Shown here: positions 24,623-33,226 of the stretch, one piece after another
Layout: each line of letters opens with the position of its first letter
Position numbering within the stretch: the stretch's first letter is position 1
The notes under the pieces: model-generated
The model's database searches: none
Told to the model about the DNA's origin: nothing
What the model saw: only the letters and a program-made list of their open reading frames with translations
Made by a program: the position numbers and the translations under genes
NCBI RefSeq assembly: GCF_000236785.1
Contig: NZ_AGUF01000068.1
Coordinates: 1 to 64,000, forward strand
Origin: Achromobacter arsenitoxydans SY8
GTDB lineage: Bacteria; Pseudomonadota; Gammaproteobacteria; Burkholderiales; Burkholderiaceae_B
Direction of reading: 5' to 3'
DNA: 64,000 nt

Positions 24623-26667
24623 GCTTCCTTGTCTAGCGGGCATTCTTCGATCAATGGCGTCCCTTCGCGTATGGCGGCCTCGATTGCCTTGACTTGGTTG
24701 GAACCTGGCGAGAGCACACGAACGTTGCCTTTGAAGAGGATGTTCGGCGCATCCAGGCTGATGCCGTTGCCATCGAGGACGACAGTGCCGGCGGGCCCCC
24801 GAATCAGGATGCGGTCGGTGCCTTGCAGCACATAGTCGCGAGTCATCGTGCGTAGGGATGTCTTGGCCTCGATGGACTGGACGCCTTCGATAACCACGGT
24901 GTCATGCTCGCCAATTTTTATGGTCCGGCTGGAGGCGATTTCCTCTCGTTGCGAGTTGCCGACTTTGCGGATTTCGTTGCGGTCGATCGTGTCGAATACG
25001 TCCTGGCGGATATGTTGCTTGCGATCCCGGCCGACACTGTGGGTGTCGTCCTGGCCGATGTTCGTGTTGCGATCTCGACCAACTCCATTGGTCTGGTCGT
25101 TGCCAACCGATCTGGTCTCGTCGTGATTGACGTGGATGTTCTGGTCTTTCTGCGCGTGGACGTAGATCTCTTCCTGGTCGTTTTCGTCCTCGAAGCGGAT
25201 TTCGTTGTAGCCCTCGCCCTTGTGGGTCTGGGTCTTGATGGTCATGCGCGTCTTGTGTCGCGGCAGTTCGTAGGGCGGCAATTGCAGGCGGTTGTAGGTG
25301 CGCCCGGTGATCACCGGCTGGTCCGGATCGCCGTCGTAGTACGAGACGATGACCTCCTGGCCGATGCGCGGGATGGCCATGTGGCCCCAGGTGGCGCCGG
25401 CGATGTTCTGCGATACGCGGATCCAGCAGGAACTGTGCTCGTCGTTGCGGCCTTCGCGGTCCCACGGGAACTGCACTCGGACACGGCCGTATTCGTCGGT
25501 AAATATTTCCTCATTTTTTGGGCCCACCACTACGGCGTTTTGCGGGCCGTCGATGCGCGGCCTGGGCAGCGGTTCGGCACGCCATTCGGCGTCGTCCGGC
25601 ACCAGTTCGGCTTCGTAGCGGTAGGGCGTGCCCTGGCCGGCGTCGGCGCTTTCTTCGGCCTGGCTGGTGTGCTGCGTGCCGTAGTGGACGATGTTGACCG
25701 GCCGCCAGCCGCGGTTCATATCGTCCCGCGGGTGGCCCGCCAGGGTGAAGGAGATGCCGGGCTGCAGGCGCGGATCGTCGCCCTCGACCACGGCCATGCG
25801 CGCGTCGCGGCGGTGACCGCGCAGGCGGTTCTGCGCAAAGGGGCGGCCAACCTCGTCGAACTTGGCGCGGGCGGGGTAGTCGTAGCGCTCGTAGCGGGCG
25901 CCCTGGTGACCCAGGTCCTGGCCGTCGCGGCTGTGTTCGTGGGCGTAGCTGGGATGCTTGAAGGTGTAGTCGCGCTGCGTCTGGCGCGCGGTGCGCACGT
26001 TCTCGGCATAGGCGAAGCGGCGCAGCGCAGGCTGGGGCTGGTCGCCTCCGGGCGTGGGGTTGTATTGCACGGGCTCGTCGCCGATGCGGCCGTGGATGAA
26101 CAGGCGATCGCTGTGGACCAACTGGTGCCCCTCGGCGCTGTGGCGGAAGGAATAGAAAAAGCCTTCCTCGCGCATGATGCGCTCAAGAAAGTCGTAGTCG
26201 GTGTCGCCGGCCTGCACGCAGTATTCGCGAACCAGGTGCTCGGTGGTGACGCGCTGTTCGTAGTCCTGCGTCAGGCCGTGGGCCTTGAGCACGGCCTCGG
26301 CAATCTGCGGGACGGTAAGGGTCTGGAAGATGCGCCAGTCCGCGCTGAGCTTCAGGCGCGCCAGGCGCGGCTCGACGACGGCGCGGTAGCGGGTCCGTCG
26401 GAAGCCCGTGTTCTCTTGGGAAAATGCGGAAATGGCCCCGTGCACGTAGCGGACCGGCGTGTCGCCGTGCCAGATGGTCAGGCGCGCGGGGCGGTCCAGC
26501 ACCAGGCCGAAGTCCACGGCGGGATTGGCGCAGGCCAGGTCGATGGAAAGCAGATAAGTCTGGGACAGCGCTTCGCGCAGTTCGAATTCGATGACCTCGA
26601 ATGCATCGTGCGGCGCTTCGCTGCCGATGAGGTCGAAGGTGAAGCGCAGGTCGGATTGGGAAGGCAA
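24619..26667 (-). CDS. vgrG: T6SS spike protein VgrG (TssI)
   Basis: A 682-aa VgrG. The gp27-like part occupies about residues 1-380 (FEVIEFELREALSQTYLLSIDLAC; EDYDFLERIMREEGFFYSFRH-type segment). The gp5 OB domain follows (EIFTDEYGRVRVQFPWDREG; SCWIRVSQNIAGATWGHMAIPRIGQEVIVSYYDGDPDQPVI). A beta-helix needle comes next (RSVGNDQTNGVGRDRNTNIG; HSVGRDRKQHIRQD) and a short DUF2345-like end. No extra effector domain is fused at the C-terminus. It heads the island, and no tss core genes lie in the window, so it is an orphan cluster using an apparatus encoded elsewhere. Confidence 0.96.
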   Translation of the reverse strand: MPSQSDLRFTFDLIGSEAPHDAFEVIEFELREALSQTYLLSIDLACANPAVDFGLVLDRPARLTIWHGDTPVRYVHGAISAFSQENTGFRRTRYRAVVEPRLARLKLSADWRIFQTLTVPQIAEAVLKAHGLTQDYEQRVTTEHLVREYCVQAGDTDYDFLERIMREEGFFYSFRHSAEGHQLVHSDRLFIHGRIGDEPVQYNPTPGGDQPQPALRRFAYAENVRTARQTQRDYTFKHPSYAHEHSRDGQDLGHQGARYERYDYPARAKFDEVGRPFAQNRLRGHRRDARMAVVEGDDPRLQPGISFTLAGHPRDDMNRGWRPVNIVHYGTQHTSQAEESADAGQGTPYRYEAELVPDDAEWRAEPLPRPRIDGPQNAVVVGPKNEEIFTDEYGRVRVQFPWDREGRNDEHSSCWIRVSQNIAGATWGHMAIPRIGQEVIVSYYDGDPDQPVITGRTYNRLQLPPYELPRHKTRMTIKTQTHKGEGYNEIRFEDENDQEEIYVHAQKDQNIHVNHDETRSVGNDQTNGVGRDRNTNIGQDDTHSVGRDRKQHIRQDVFDTIDRNEIRKVGNSQREEIASSRTIKIGEHDTVVIEGVQSIEAKTSLRTMTRDYVLQGTDRILIRGPAGTVVLDGNGISLDAPNILFKGNVRVLSPGSNQVKAIEAAIREGTPLIEECPLDKEA

Positions 26668-26805
26668 GGCGTGCTCCGTACAGCGGCAGGCCTTGTTCGC
26701 CGGAAATGGCGAATAGTCCGCCTGTGAACAGGCGTCCCGTTTGAATCGACGGATTGCAGTGGACGCGCTTGGACTTAGCGCTCAATCCTGCGCAATTGCT
26801 GGCTT

Positions 26806-26825
26806 CCCGTATACGGGACTAGTCC
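26806..26825. repeat. Two overlapping perfect palindromes upstream of vgrG
   Basis: CCCGTATACGGG (26806-26817) and GGACTAGTCC (26816-26825) are both perfect palindromes sharing two bases, in the 273-bp gap about 140-160 bp before vgrG. They may be operator sites. No regulator can be named. Confidence 0.5.
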
Positions 26826-26905
26826 TGATCTATCGGGCGATTGCTAAGACTTTCTCTATTAATCTCGGAAGAGGGGCTTCCGCGCGAAATAGTTGGAAAC
26901 GCAGG

Positions 26906-26936
26906 CCGCGGACGCGCCGGCATGGCGCGCCCGCGG
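26906..26936 (-). terminator. Strong hairpin after TonB receptor gene, possible terminator
   Basis: Arms CCGCGGACGCGCC and GGCGCGCCCGCGG (one mismatch) with a 5-base loop, starting 5 bp beyond the receptor's stop on the minus strand. No long T-run follows, so termination strength is uncertain. Confidence 0.55.
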
Positions 26937-26940
26937 CGCC

Positions 26941-29430
26941 TCACCACGAATACTTCAGCGTCGCCAGCACCAGCCGTCCCGCGCCGTACGTGCACGCGGT
27001 GGCCGTTACGCACGTGCCCACATAAGTGCGATCAAACAGATTGCTGGCATTCAACGATAGCGACAGGCCGCGCATCGACGGCTGCATCTGGCCGAAGTCG
27101 TAGGACAGGGCGGCATCCACCAGCGTGACGGCGGGAATCCTCAAGGTATTGGCCGGGTCGCCCCAATCGGACCCGATGTACCGCACGCCCGCGCCCAGGC
27201 CCAGCCCCTGCAGCGGTCCGCCCTGGACTTTGTAGCCCAGCCAGGCCGAGGCCTGGTGGGCCGGCGCGTAGTACTGCTTCTTGCCCTGGCGCGACTCGGG
27301 CACGCCGTTCACGATGTCGGTATTGGCGCTGCGGGTCACCACCGCGTCAACATATCCGTACGAAGCGATCAGGTCCCAGCCCCGCGCCAGATTGGCCTTG
27401 CCTTCAAGTTCGATGCCGCGCGCGCGGATCTGGCCGGTCTGGGTCTGGAAGCCGGGCGGGCGCCCGGGCGTGGTGTCGCTGGTAAGGACGTTGTCCTGCG
27501 TCAGCTGGTAGGCCGACAGCGTCACCAGGCTGTCGCTGCCCGGCGGCTGGTACTTCAGGCCCGCCTCGATCTGCCGGCCCTCGGTCGGCCGGAACGGATT
27601 CGACTCGAAGTCCGTGCCGCCCGTGGGTGCGAACGATGTGGAGTACGCCACATAGGGCGCCAGCCCGTTGTCCATCAGGTAGGTCAGCCCGGCCCGGCCG
27701 GTGAATGCCGAATCGTCCTGGGTCGTCTTGCCCCCCGTCAGCCGGTTACGGGTGGCGCTGCTGGCCATGTCGTAGCGCCCGCCCAGGGTCAGCAGCCAGC
27801 CGCCATAAGAGATCTGGTCCTGCGCATAGAAGCCGGACTGCTCAGTGTCCTGGCGCGTGTCGATGCGCGGGATCAGGTCCTTCAGGCCGGGACGCGGCCT
27901 GCCATAGACCGGATCGAAGAGATCCAGCGCCGGCACCCCCGCAATGACGTTGGCGAATTTGTACGTGTCGCGCATGTCCAGGTAGTCGAAGCCGACCAGG
28001 AACTCGTGTCCGACCGGACCCGTGTCGAATCGCGCGATGGCCTGGGTGTCGACGTTGAGCGTCGTGCCGGTGCCCTGCCCGCGCGTCATGGTGCGCGACC
28101 AGGTGCGCATGTCCACGGGGTTGAGCAGGTAGCCGACAGCGGTGCGCGCTTCGCCGCGCATGTGGCTATAGCGCAGTTGCTGCTTGACGCTCCAGGTGTC
28201 GTTGAATGCGTGCGTGAACAGGTAGCCGGCCGAGTACTGTTCGCGGTCGTAGCGGTCCCAGCCCGGTTCGCCGGGGAAGCGGTCGCGCGGTATGCGGCCG
28301 TTCGGGTTGGAGTACAGCGTGCCGGCCGCGGGCAGGTTGCCGTACAGCGGCACCTGATGGTCCTTCTGATAGAAGCCCAGCAGGCTCAGCGAGGTGGCCG
28401 CGGAAGGCCTCCAGGTCAGCGCCGGCGCAACGAAGCGGCGGTCGTCCTCGGTGTAGCGCGACGACTGCGCCGCGTCGCGCGCCAGCGCGACCAGCCGGTA
28501 GCTCCATTGTCCGGCCTCGTCCACCGGGCCGCCCAGGTCCAGCGCGGCCTGCGCCCGGCCGTAGCTGCCCGTCTGCAGTTCGATCTCGCGATGCGGCGTG
28601 GCGGTGGGCAGCTTGCTCACCATGTTGATCAGGCCGCCGGGGTTGTTCTGGCCGTAGAGCACGGACGACGGCCCCTTGAGCACCTCGATGCGCTCCAGCC
28701 CATAGGGCTCGATCTGCAGCATGCCGAAGCTGTAGGCGCCAAAGGGCAACCGCGCGCCGTCCAGGTTGTTGCGCGCGCCGAAGCCGCCCCGCAAATAGAT
28801 GTTGTCGTAGCGCAGGTCGGTGCTGCCGCCCGGTGCGTAGACGCCCGGCGTATAGGCCAGCGCCTCGACGATGCTGCGCGCCCCGCGCGCGGCGATCTCA
28901 TCGCGCGTGACCACGTTGACCGTCTGCGGGATCTCCAGGATGGGCGTATCGGTCTTGGTGCCCGTGCCGCTGCGCAGCGCCACGATGCCCGCGACCGGCC
29001 CGTAGGCGGACTCGCCCACGCCTTCCACGCGCACCGCGGGCAGCACGGCGGTGGGCGCCGATGGCAGCCGCCGCAGCGTGTAGACATTGGCCCCATCGCG
29101 CCGCGCCGCCAGCGGCGTGCCCGCCAGCAGGCGCGCCAGCCCCTCGTCCACCGTCCACGCGCCCTGCAGGCCGGCCGTCGTAAGGCCCTCTGCCAGGCCG
29201 GGATCGAACGACAGATTGATGCGCGCGGCGCCCGCGAATGCGGTCAGCGCCGGCCCCAGCGGTCCGGCGGGAATGTCGAAGCGCGCAAGGCCGGCCGCGG
29301 CGGGCGGGCTGGCCGCGCCGGACTGGGCCTGCGCGGCCAGCGGCGCCGCCATGGTCAGCGCCGCGCACAGTGCGCCTGCGGCGGCGCGGCATAGCGGCCC
29401 GGCCGCGAAAGGTTTGAAACTGGAATTCAT
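26941..29430 (-). CDS. TonB-dependent siderophore receptor with STN domain (second system)
   Basis: An 829-aa outer-membrane receptor. The start MNSSFKPFAAG gives a good signal peptide ending near AAQAQ (about residue 36). An STN signalling domain follows at about residues 50-115 (GPLGPALTAFAGAARINLSFDPGL). The plug has TDTPILEIPQTVNVVTRDEI and IEVLKGPSSVLYGQNNPGGLINMVSKLP. The barrel ends with aromatic-terminated LVLATLKYSW. It resembles FhuA/FoxA-like hydroxamate receptors in outline, but the ligand is not determinable. It follows the fecR-like gene by 107 bp on the same strand and is regulated by that FecI/FecR pair. Confidence 0.94.
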   Translation of the reverse strand: MNSSFKPFAAGPLCRAAAGALCAALTMAAPLAAQAQSGAASPPAAAGLARFDIPAGPLGPALTAFAGAARINLSFDPGLAEGLTTAGLQGAWTVDEGLARLLAGTPLAARRDGANVYTLRRLPSAPTAVLPAVRVEGVGESAYGPVAGIVALRSGTGTKTDTPILEIPQTVNVVTRDEIAARGARSIVEALAYTPGVYAPGGSTDLRYDNIYLRGGFGARNNLDGARLPFGAYSFGMLQIEPYGLERIEVLKGPSSVLYGQNNPGGLINMVSKLPTATPHREIELQTGSYGRAQAALDLGGPVDEAGQWSYRLVALARDAAQSSRYTEDDRRFVAPALTWRPSAATSLSLLGFYQKDHQVPLYGNLPAAGTLYSNPNGRIPRDRFPGEPGWDRYDREQYSAGYLFTHAFNDTWSVKQQLRYSHMRGEARTAVGYLLNPVDMRTWSRTMTRGQGTGTTLNVDTQAIARFDTGPVGHEFLVGFDYLDMRDTYKFANVIAGVPALDLFDPVYGRPRPGLKDLIPRIDTRQDTEQSGFYAQDQISYGGWLLTLGGRYDMASSATRNRLTGGKTTQDDSAFTGRAGLTYLMDNGLAPYVAYSTSFAPTGGTDFESNPFRPTEGRQIEAGLKYQPPGSDSLVTLSAYQLTQDNVLTSDTTPGRPPGFQTQTGQIRARGIELEGKANLARGWDLIASYGYVDAVVTRSANTDIVNGVPESRQGKKQYYAPAHQASAWLGYKVQGGPLQGLGLGAGVRYIGSDWGDPANTLRIPAVTLVDAALSYDFGQMQPSMRGLSLSLNASNLFDRTYVGTCVTATACTYGAGRLVLATLKYSW

Positions 29431-29537
29431 GCTGATCCCGACAGAGTGCAAGCGAAGGTGCTTTATGGACTTGTCGGATGAAATTCAAAAAGGGGCCAAA
29501 AATTTTTCCAGACCGCAATCGCCCCCGCGCATCGCCT

Positions 29538-30491
29538 TCAGGCAGGCACGACGCTGACCCAATAGCGGGTGCGGTACACCACGCGCACCGGCAGGCTGCG
29601 CGACACGGCAAGCAACGCGGCGTCGGTGTCGTCGGCCTGGAAGCCGCCGGAGATTCTCAGGTCCGCCACCTGCGGGTCGCAGCGCAGCAGGCCAGGCCGG
29701 TAGCGGGCCAGCTCTTGCAGGAAGTCCGCCAGGCGCTGGTTGTCCGCGTACAGCACGCCGTCCAGCCATGCCTGCGGCGGATGCGGACTGGCGGCGGGCG
29801 CCTGCGTTTGCGCAGCGGAGAAGTCCACGCTTTGCCCCGCGTCCAGCACCACGCCCGACAGCGCGGCGCGCGGCTGCACGCGCACGCGGCCTTCAATGAC
29901 CGCCACGCGGCTGCTGTCCCGCATCTGCCTGACCGCGAAATACGTGCCCAGCGCCTGCGCGCTGCCTTCGGCCGTATGCACCACCAGCGGCCGCGGATCC
30001 GGTGGTTCCGCATGCGCCGAGCGCAGCAGGATCTCGCCTTCCCGCAGCCGCACCTGACGCTGCGAGCCGTCGTAATCCAGGTCCACGGCGCTGGCGGTAT
30101 TGAGCACCAGCAGGCTGCCGTCGGGCAGCTCGATCCGGCGACGCTCGCCGCTACGCGTGGCGTAGTCGGCCGTCCATTGCAGCGGCGCCGCCCGCCACGC
30201 CAGCCAGCCGGCGGGCGTGGCCACGATCAGGCCGGCCAGTACGCGAAGCGCGGCGCGGCGCGGCGCCGCCGCGTCCACCGTGGCGCGGCCCAGGCCCGGC
30301 GGCAATCCGCCCAGCTTGGCCAGCACCGCCTGCGCCCGCGTCCAGGCGCGGTCGTGCTCGGCGCTGCGCTGGCGCCAGCGCTCGCAGGCCAGCCGGTCGG
30401 CTTCGGAAAAGCGGCCGGAATGCAGGCGCACCAGCCAGTCGGCGGCCTCGCCGGCGATCTTCGGGTCGATCGGAGCGGACGCGGCGCTCAT
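29538..30491 (-). CDS. FecR-family anti-sigma/signal transducer (second system)
   Basis: A 317-aa FecR protein. A DUF4880-type N-terminus (IAGEAADWLVRLHSGRFSEADRLACERWRQRSAEHDRAW) precedes a transmembrane helix at about residues 85-103 (ALRVLAGLIVATPAGWLAW). The periplasmic FecR domain (RSGERRRIELPDGSLLVLNTASAV) and the C-terminal LADFLQELARYRPGLLRCDPQVADLRISGGF end the protein. It overlaps the sigma factor stop by 4 bp (ATGA). It transmits the occupied-receptor signal to that sigma factor. Confidence 0.93.
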   Translation of the reverse strand: MSAASAPIDPKIAGEAADWLVRLHSGRFSEADRLACERWRQRSAEHDRAWTRAQAVLAKLGGLPPGLGRATVDAAAPRRAALRVLAGLIVATPAGWLAWRAAPLQWTADYATRSGERRRIELPDGSLLVLNTASAVDLDYDGSQRQVRLREGEILLRSAHAEPPDPRPLVVHTAEGSAQALGTYFAVRQMRDSSRVAVIEGRVRVQPRAALSGVVLDAGQSVDFSAAQTQAPAASPHPPQAWLDGVLYADNQRLADFLQELARYRPGLLRCDPQVADLRISGGFQADDTDAALLAVSRSLPVRVVYRTRYWVSVVPA

Positions 30492-31003
30492 TCGGCGGCC
30501 AGGATGCAGTGCGTGAAGGCGTCGGCCATGTAGCGCTTGACCGTACGCACGCTGACGCCGAGTTCGGCGCCGATCTGTTCATAGGTCAGCCCGTCCAGCT
30601 GCGACAGCAGGAATGCCGCCCTGACCTTCTCGGGCAGCGCCGCCAGCAGCGCGTCCACCTCGCGCAGCGTCTGCAATATCGCCAGGCGCTGCTCTTCGGA
30701 CGGCGCATGGCGCTCCGGCATCGCGGCCAGGGCTTCCAGGTACGCCTGCTCCAGCGCCAGGCGCCGGTACATGTCCGCCATCAGGCGCTTGGCGATGGTC
30801 GTCAGGTAAGCCCGCGGTTCCTGCAAATCGGGCATGGCTCGCCGCCGGTAGGCGCCCAGCAGGCCGGCGAAAGTGTCCTGTGCCAGGTCCGCGGCGTCCG
30901 CGCTATTGCCCAGGCGGCGCCGCAGCCATCCGAACAGCCAGCCGTGATGCGCGTCGTAGAGACGCTGCACGGCAAGGGCGGGAGATTGCTCGGAGGTCGT
31001 CAT
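30488..31003 (-). CDS. FecI-type ECF RNA polymerase sigma factor (second system)
   Basis: A 171-aa ECF sigma factor: region 2 with LFGWLRRRLGNSADAADLAQDTFAGLL and LTTIAKRLMADMYRRLALEQAYL, region 4 with LPEKVRAAFLLSQLDGLTYEQIGAELGVSVRTVKRYMADAF. It heads the sigma-antisigma-receptor order on the minus strand. It is divergent from the acetylpolyamine-amidohydrolase-like gene with a 202-bp shared upstream region. A clear Fur box was not found there. Confidence 0.93.
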   Translation of the reverse strand: MTTSEQSPALAVQRLYDAHHGWLFGWLRRRLGNSADAADLAQDTFAGLLGAYRRRAMPDLQEPRAYLTTIAKRLMADMYRRLALEQAYLEALAAMPERHAPSEEQRLAILQTLREVDALLAALPEKVRAAFLLSQLDGLTYEQIGAELGVSVRTVKRYMADAFTHCILAAE

Positions 31004-31097
31004 GGGAGCACAGGCAAATTAGCTGAATAGGAAGCAGTCGCAATTATCCAGATTAAGCCCTTCCCTGACAACGCTGTCGCGCCGCCCCCATTTACCC

Positions 31098-31110
31098 AGG
31101 GGTTATCCCT
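31098..31110. promoter_or_regulatory. 13-bp motif shared with the proX upstream region
   Basis: AGGGGTTATCCCT (an inverted repeat AGGG-n5-CCCT) between the divergent fecI-like gene and the deacetylase-like gene. The identical 13-mer occurs in reverse orientation at 48703-48715 upstream of proX. It may bind a common regulator, which cannot be identified from sequence. Confidence 0.4.
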
Positions 31111-31205
31111 CATAAGCACAACAAATACGCCGGATAAGAATTCATAATTTCTTTTATGCGGCCGCCGCGCGTATAACAGGCAGTCCACTCAAGGGGTTAC
31201 ACGGC

Positions 31206-32225
31206 ATGAAGGCATACTTTCACGACGATCAGAAGCTACACCATCCGCAGACCTACTTTTCGCGCGGCAAGATGCGCACGCCCCAAGAGGTGCCGTCGCG
31301 CCTGGACGGGCTGGTGCAGGCGGCCCGCCGGCTGGGCTTCGACGTGCAGACGCCGGCCGACCACGGCGCGGGCGCCCTGTCGGCCGTGCATTCCCTGGAC
31401 TACCTGCGCTTCCTGCAGGACGCCCACGAAGACTGGATGAAGCTGCCCGGCGATTGGGGCGGAGAAGTGGTCTCCAATGTGTTCGTGCGCGAGCCCAACG
31501 CGCTGCGCGGCGTGCTGGCCAAGGCGGGACGATATTTGGCCGACGGCAGTTGCCCGGTCGGCCCGAAGACCTGGCATTCGGCGTACTGGTCCGCGCAGTG
31601 CGCCGTCGCGGGCGCGGAAGCGTTGATCGCCGGCGACCGCCGCGCCTACGCCATCTGCCGACCGCCCGGCCACCATGCGCGGCGCGACGCCGCGGGCGGC
31701 TTCTGCTACCTGAACAACGCGGCCATCGCGGCGCAGCGCCTGACCTCGCGCTTCCCGCGCGTGGCCATCCTGGACACCGACATGCACCACGGCCAAGGCA
31801 TCCAGGAAATCTTCTACGACCGCAGCGACGTGCTCTACGTGTCCATCCATGGCGACCCCGAGAACTTCTATCCGGTAGTGGCCGGATTCGAGGACGAGCG
31901 CGGCGTCGGCGAGGGCTACGGCTACAACATCAATCTGCCCATGCCGCACGGTTCGCCCGAATCCGTCTTCTTCGACCGGCTGGCGCAGGCGCGCCGCGCG
32001 ATCACCCTGTTCCAGCCCGACGCGCTGGTGCTGTCGCTGGGCTTCGACATCTTCGAAAAGGATCCGCAGGCGATGGTCAGCGTTACGGAAGACGGCTTCG
32101 AACGCCTGGGCCGCGAGGTCGGCGGCCTGGACCTGCCGACCCTGATCGTGCAGGAAGGCGGCTACTACATCGAAGGGCTGGAATCCAACGCCACGCGGTT
32201 CTTCACCGGGCTGGCCGGCGCCTGA
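31206..32225 (+). CDS. Histone-deacetylase-family enzyme (acetylpolyamine amidohydrolase-like)
   Basis: A 339-aa arginase/deacetylase-fold zinc hydrolase. Active-site segments are AICRPPGHHARRDAAGGFCYLNNAA (catalytic His pair), VAILDTDMHHGQGIQEIF (zinc Asp/His) and LVLSLGFDIFEKDP (zinc Asp). The N-terminus KAYFHDDQKLHHPQTYFSRGKMRTPQE resembles bacterial acetylpolyamine amidohydrolases. It should remove acetyl groups from acetylated polyamines or related amides, releasing acetate. AAGGGG lies eight bases before the ATG. A LysR regulator starts 20 bp downstream and probably shares the transcript. Confidence 0.9.
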   Translation: MKAYFHDDQKLHHPQTYFSRGKMRTPQEVPSRLDGLVQAARRLGFDVQTPADHGAGALSAVHSLDYLRFLQDAHEDWMKLPGDWGGEVVSNVFVREPNALRGVLAKAGRYLADGSCPVGPKTWHSAYWSAQCAVAGAEALIAGDRRAYAICRPPGHHARRDAAGGFCYLNNAAIAAQRLTSRFPRVAILDTDMHHGQGIQEIFYDRSDVLYVSIHGDPENFYPVVAGFEDERGVGEGYGYNINLPMPHGSPESVFFDRLAQARRAITLFQPDALVLSLGFDIFEKDPQAMVSVTEDGFERLGREVGGLDLPTLIVQEGGYYIEGLESNATRFFTGLAGA

Positions 32226-32245
32226 CCGGGCCGTCCGCAACGCCC

Positions 32246-33211
32246 ATGCCGCAGCGTCCCGCTCCCGCCTCCGCCCAGCTTGCGCCCGAGCGCATGGACT
32301 GGAACCTGCTGCGCACCTTCATGTTCGTGGTGCAGGAGCGCGGCGTGGGGCGGGCGGCACAGGCCCTGCACCTGAGCCAGCCCGCCGTCAGCCAGGCGCT
32401 CAAGCGCCTGGAGGACGCCGTGGGCGGAATGCTGCTGCACCGGCGCAACGGCGAATTCCGCCTGACCGGCCTGGGCGACGAGATCTACGCCATCGCGCGG
32501 GACATGTACGGCACGATGGCCCGCATCGAAAACGCCGCGGCGCGCGACACGGCCGAAGTCGCGGGCACGCTGCGGCTGCTGGTGATGAGCAAGGTGCAAA
32601 GCCCTGCGTACGACGACTTCCTGGCGCAGTTCCATCGCCGCCATCCCAGGATCGAATTTCACGTCGACGTGTTACCCAGCGCCGCCATCCTGGACGCCCT
32701 GTCCAAGCGCGTGCCCGCGCTGGGCATCTGCCTGTGCCGCAAGCCCGTCCCGGCGCTGGAGCTACGCCTGTTCCTGCGCCACCGCTACGCCGTGGTCTGC
32801 GGCCGCCATCACCCGCTGTTCTCGCGGCAGCGCGTCGGCATCGAAGACCTGATGGACCAGAATTTCGTCTGCTTCACCAGCGACCAGATCGGCGACACCC
32901 TGTCTCCGCTGACCATATTCCGCGATCAGCAGGGCTTTACCGGCCGGATCGTGGGCACGTCCCCGAACATCGAAGAGATCCGCCGCATGGTGGTTGCAGG
33001 CATCGGCCTGAGCTTCCTGCCGGAACACCTGATCCGCCAGGACGTCGCGGGCGGCGAGCTGCGGCGCCTGCCGCCCGGCGAAGCCGTCGCGGAGATCGAC
33101 GTCTTCCTGGCCTGGCACCGGCAGCGCAAGCCGACGCCAGCCGAGACCGCCTTCCTGGCCGCATTCGAGCGCTTCCTGAGCCTGACGCCGCTGGACTCGC
33201 GCGCCGGATAA
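32246..33211 (+). CDS. LysR-family transcriptional regulator
   Basis: A 321-aa LysR protein. The winged helix-turn-helix is at about residues 18-78 (MDWNLLRTFMFVVQERGVGRAAQALHLSQPAVSQALKRLEDAVG). The substrate-binding domain covers about 105-305 (GTLRLLVMSKVQSPAYDDFLAQFHRRHPRIEFHVDVLP). The first ATG at 32246 was taken; MDWNLL at 32294 is an alternative start giving the more usual length. It follows the amidohydrolase-like gene by 20 bp in the same direction, so it probably regulates that gene or a linked catabolic function. Confidence 0.9.
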   Translation: MPQRPAPASAQLAPERMDWNLLRTFMFVVQERGVGRAAQALHLSQPAVSQALKRLEDAVGGMLLHRRNGEFRLTGLGDEIYAIARDMYGTMARIENAAARDTAEVAGTLRLLVMSKVQSPAYDDFLAQFHRRHPRIEFHVDVLPSAAILDALSKRVPALGICLCRKPVPALELRLFLRHRYAVVCGRHHPLFSRQRVGIEDLMDQNFVCFTSDQIGDTLSPLTIFRDQQGFTGRIVGTSPNIEEIRRMVVAGIGLSFLPEHLIRQDVAGGELRRLPPGEAVAEIDVFLAWHRQRKPTPAETAFLAAFERFLSLTPLDSRAG

Positions 33212-33226
33212 GGCGCGGCGATCCTG

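Noticed and set aside
27256..29394. A 712-aa plus-strand frame
   Set aside because: It is antisense to the TonB receptor, which has signal peptide, STN, plug and barrel features.
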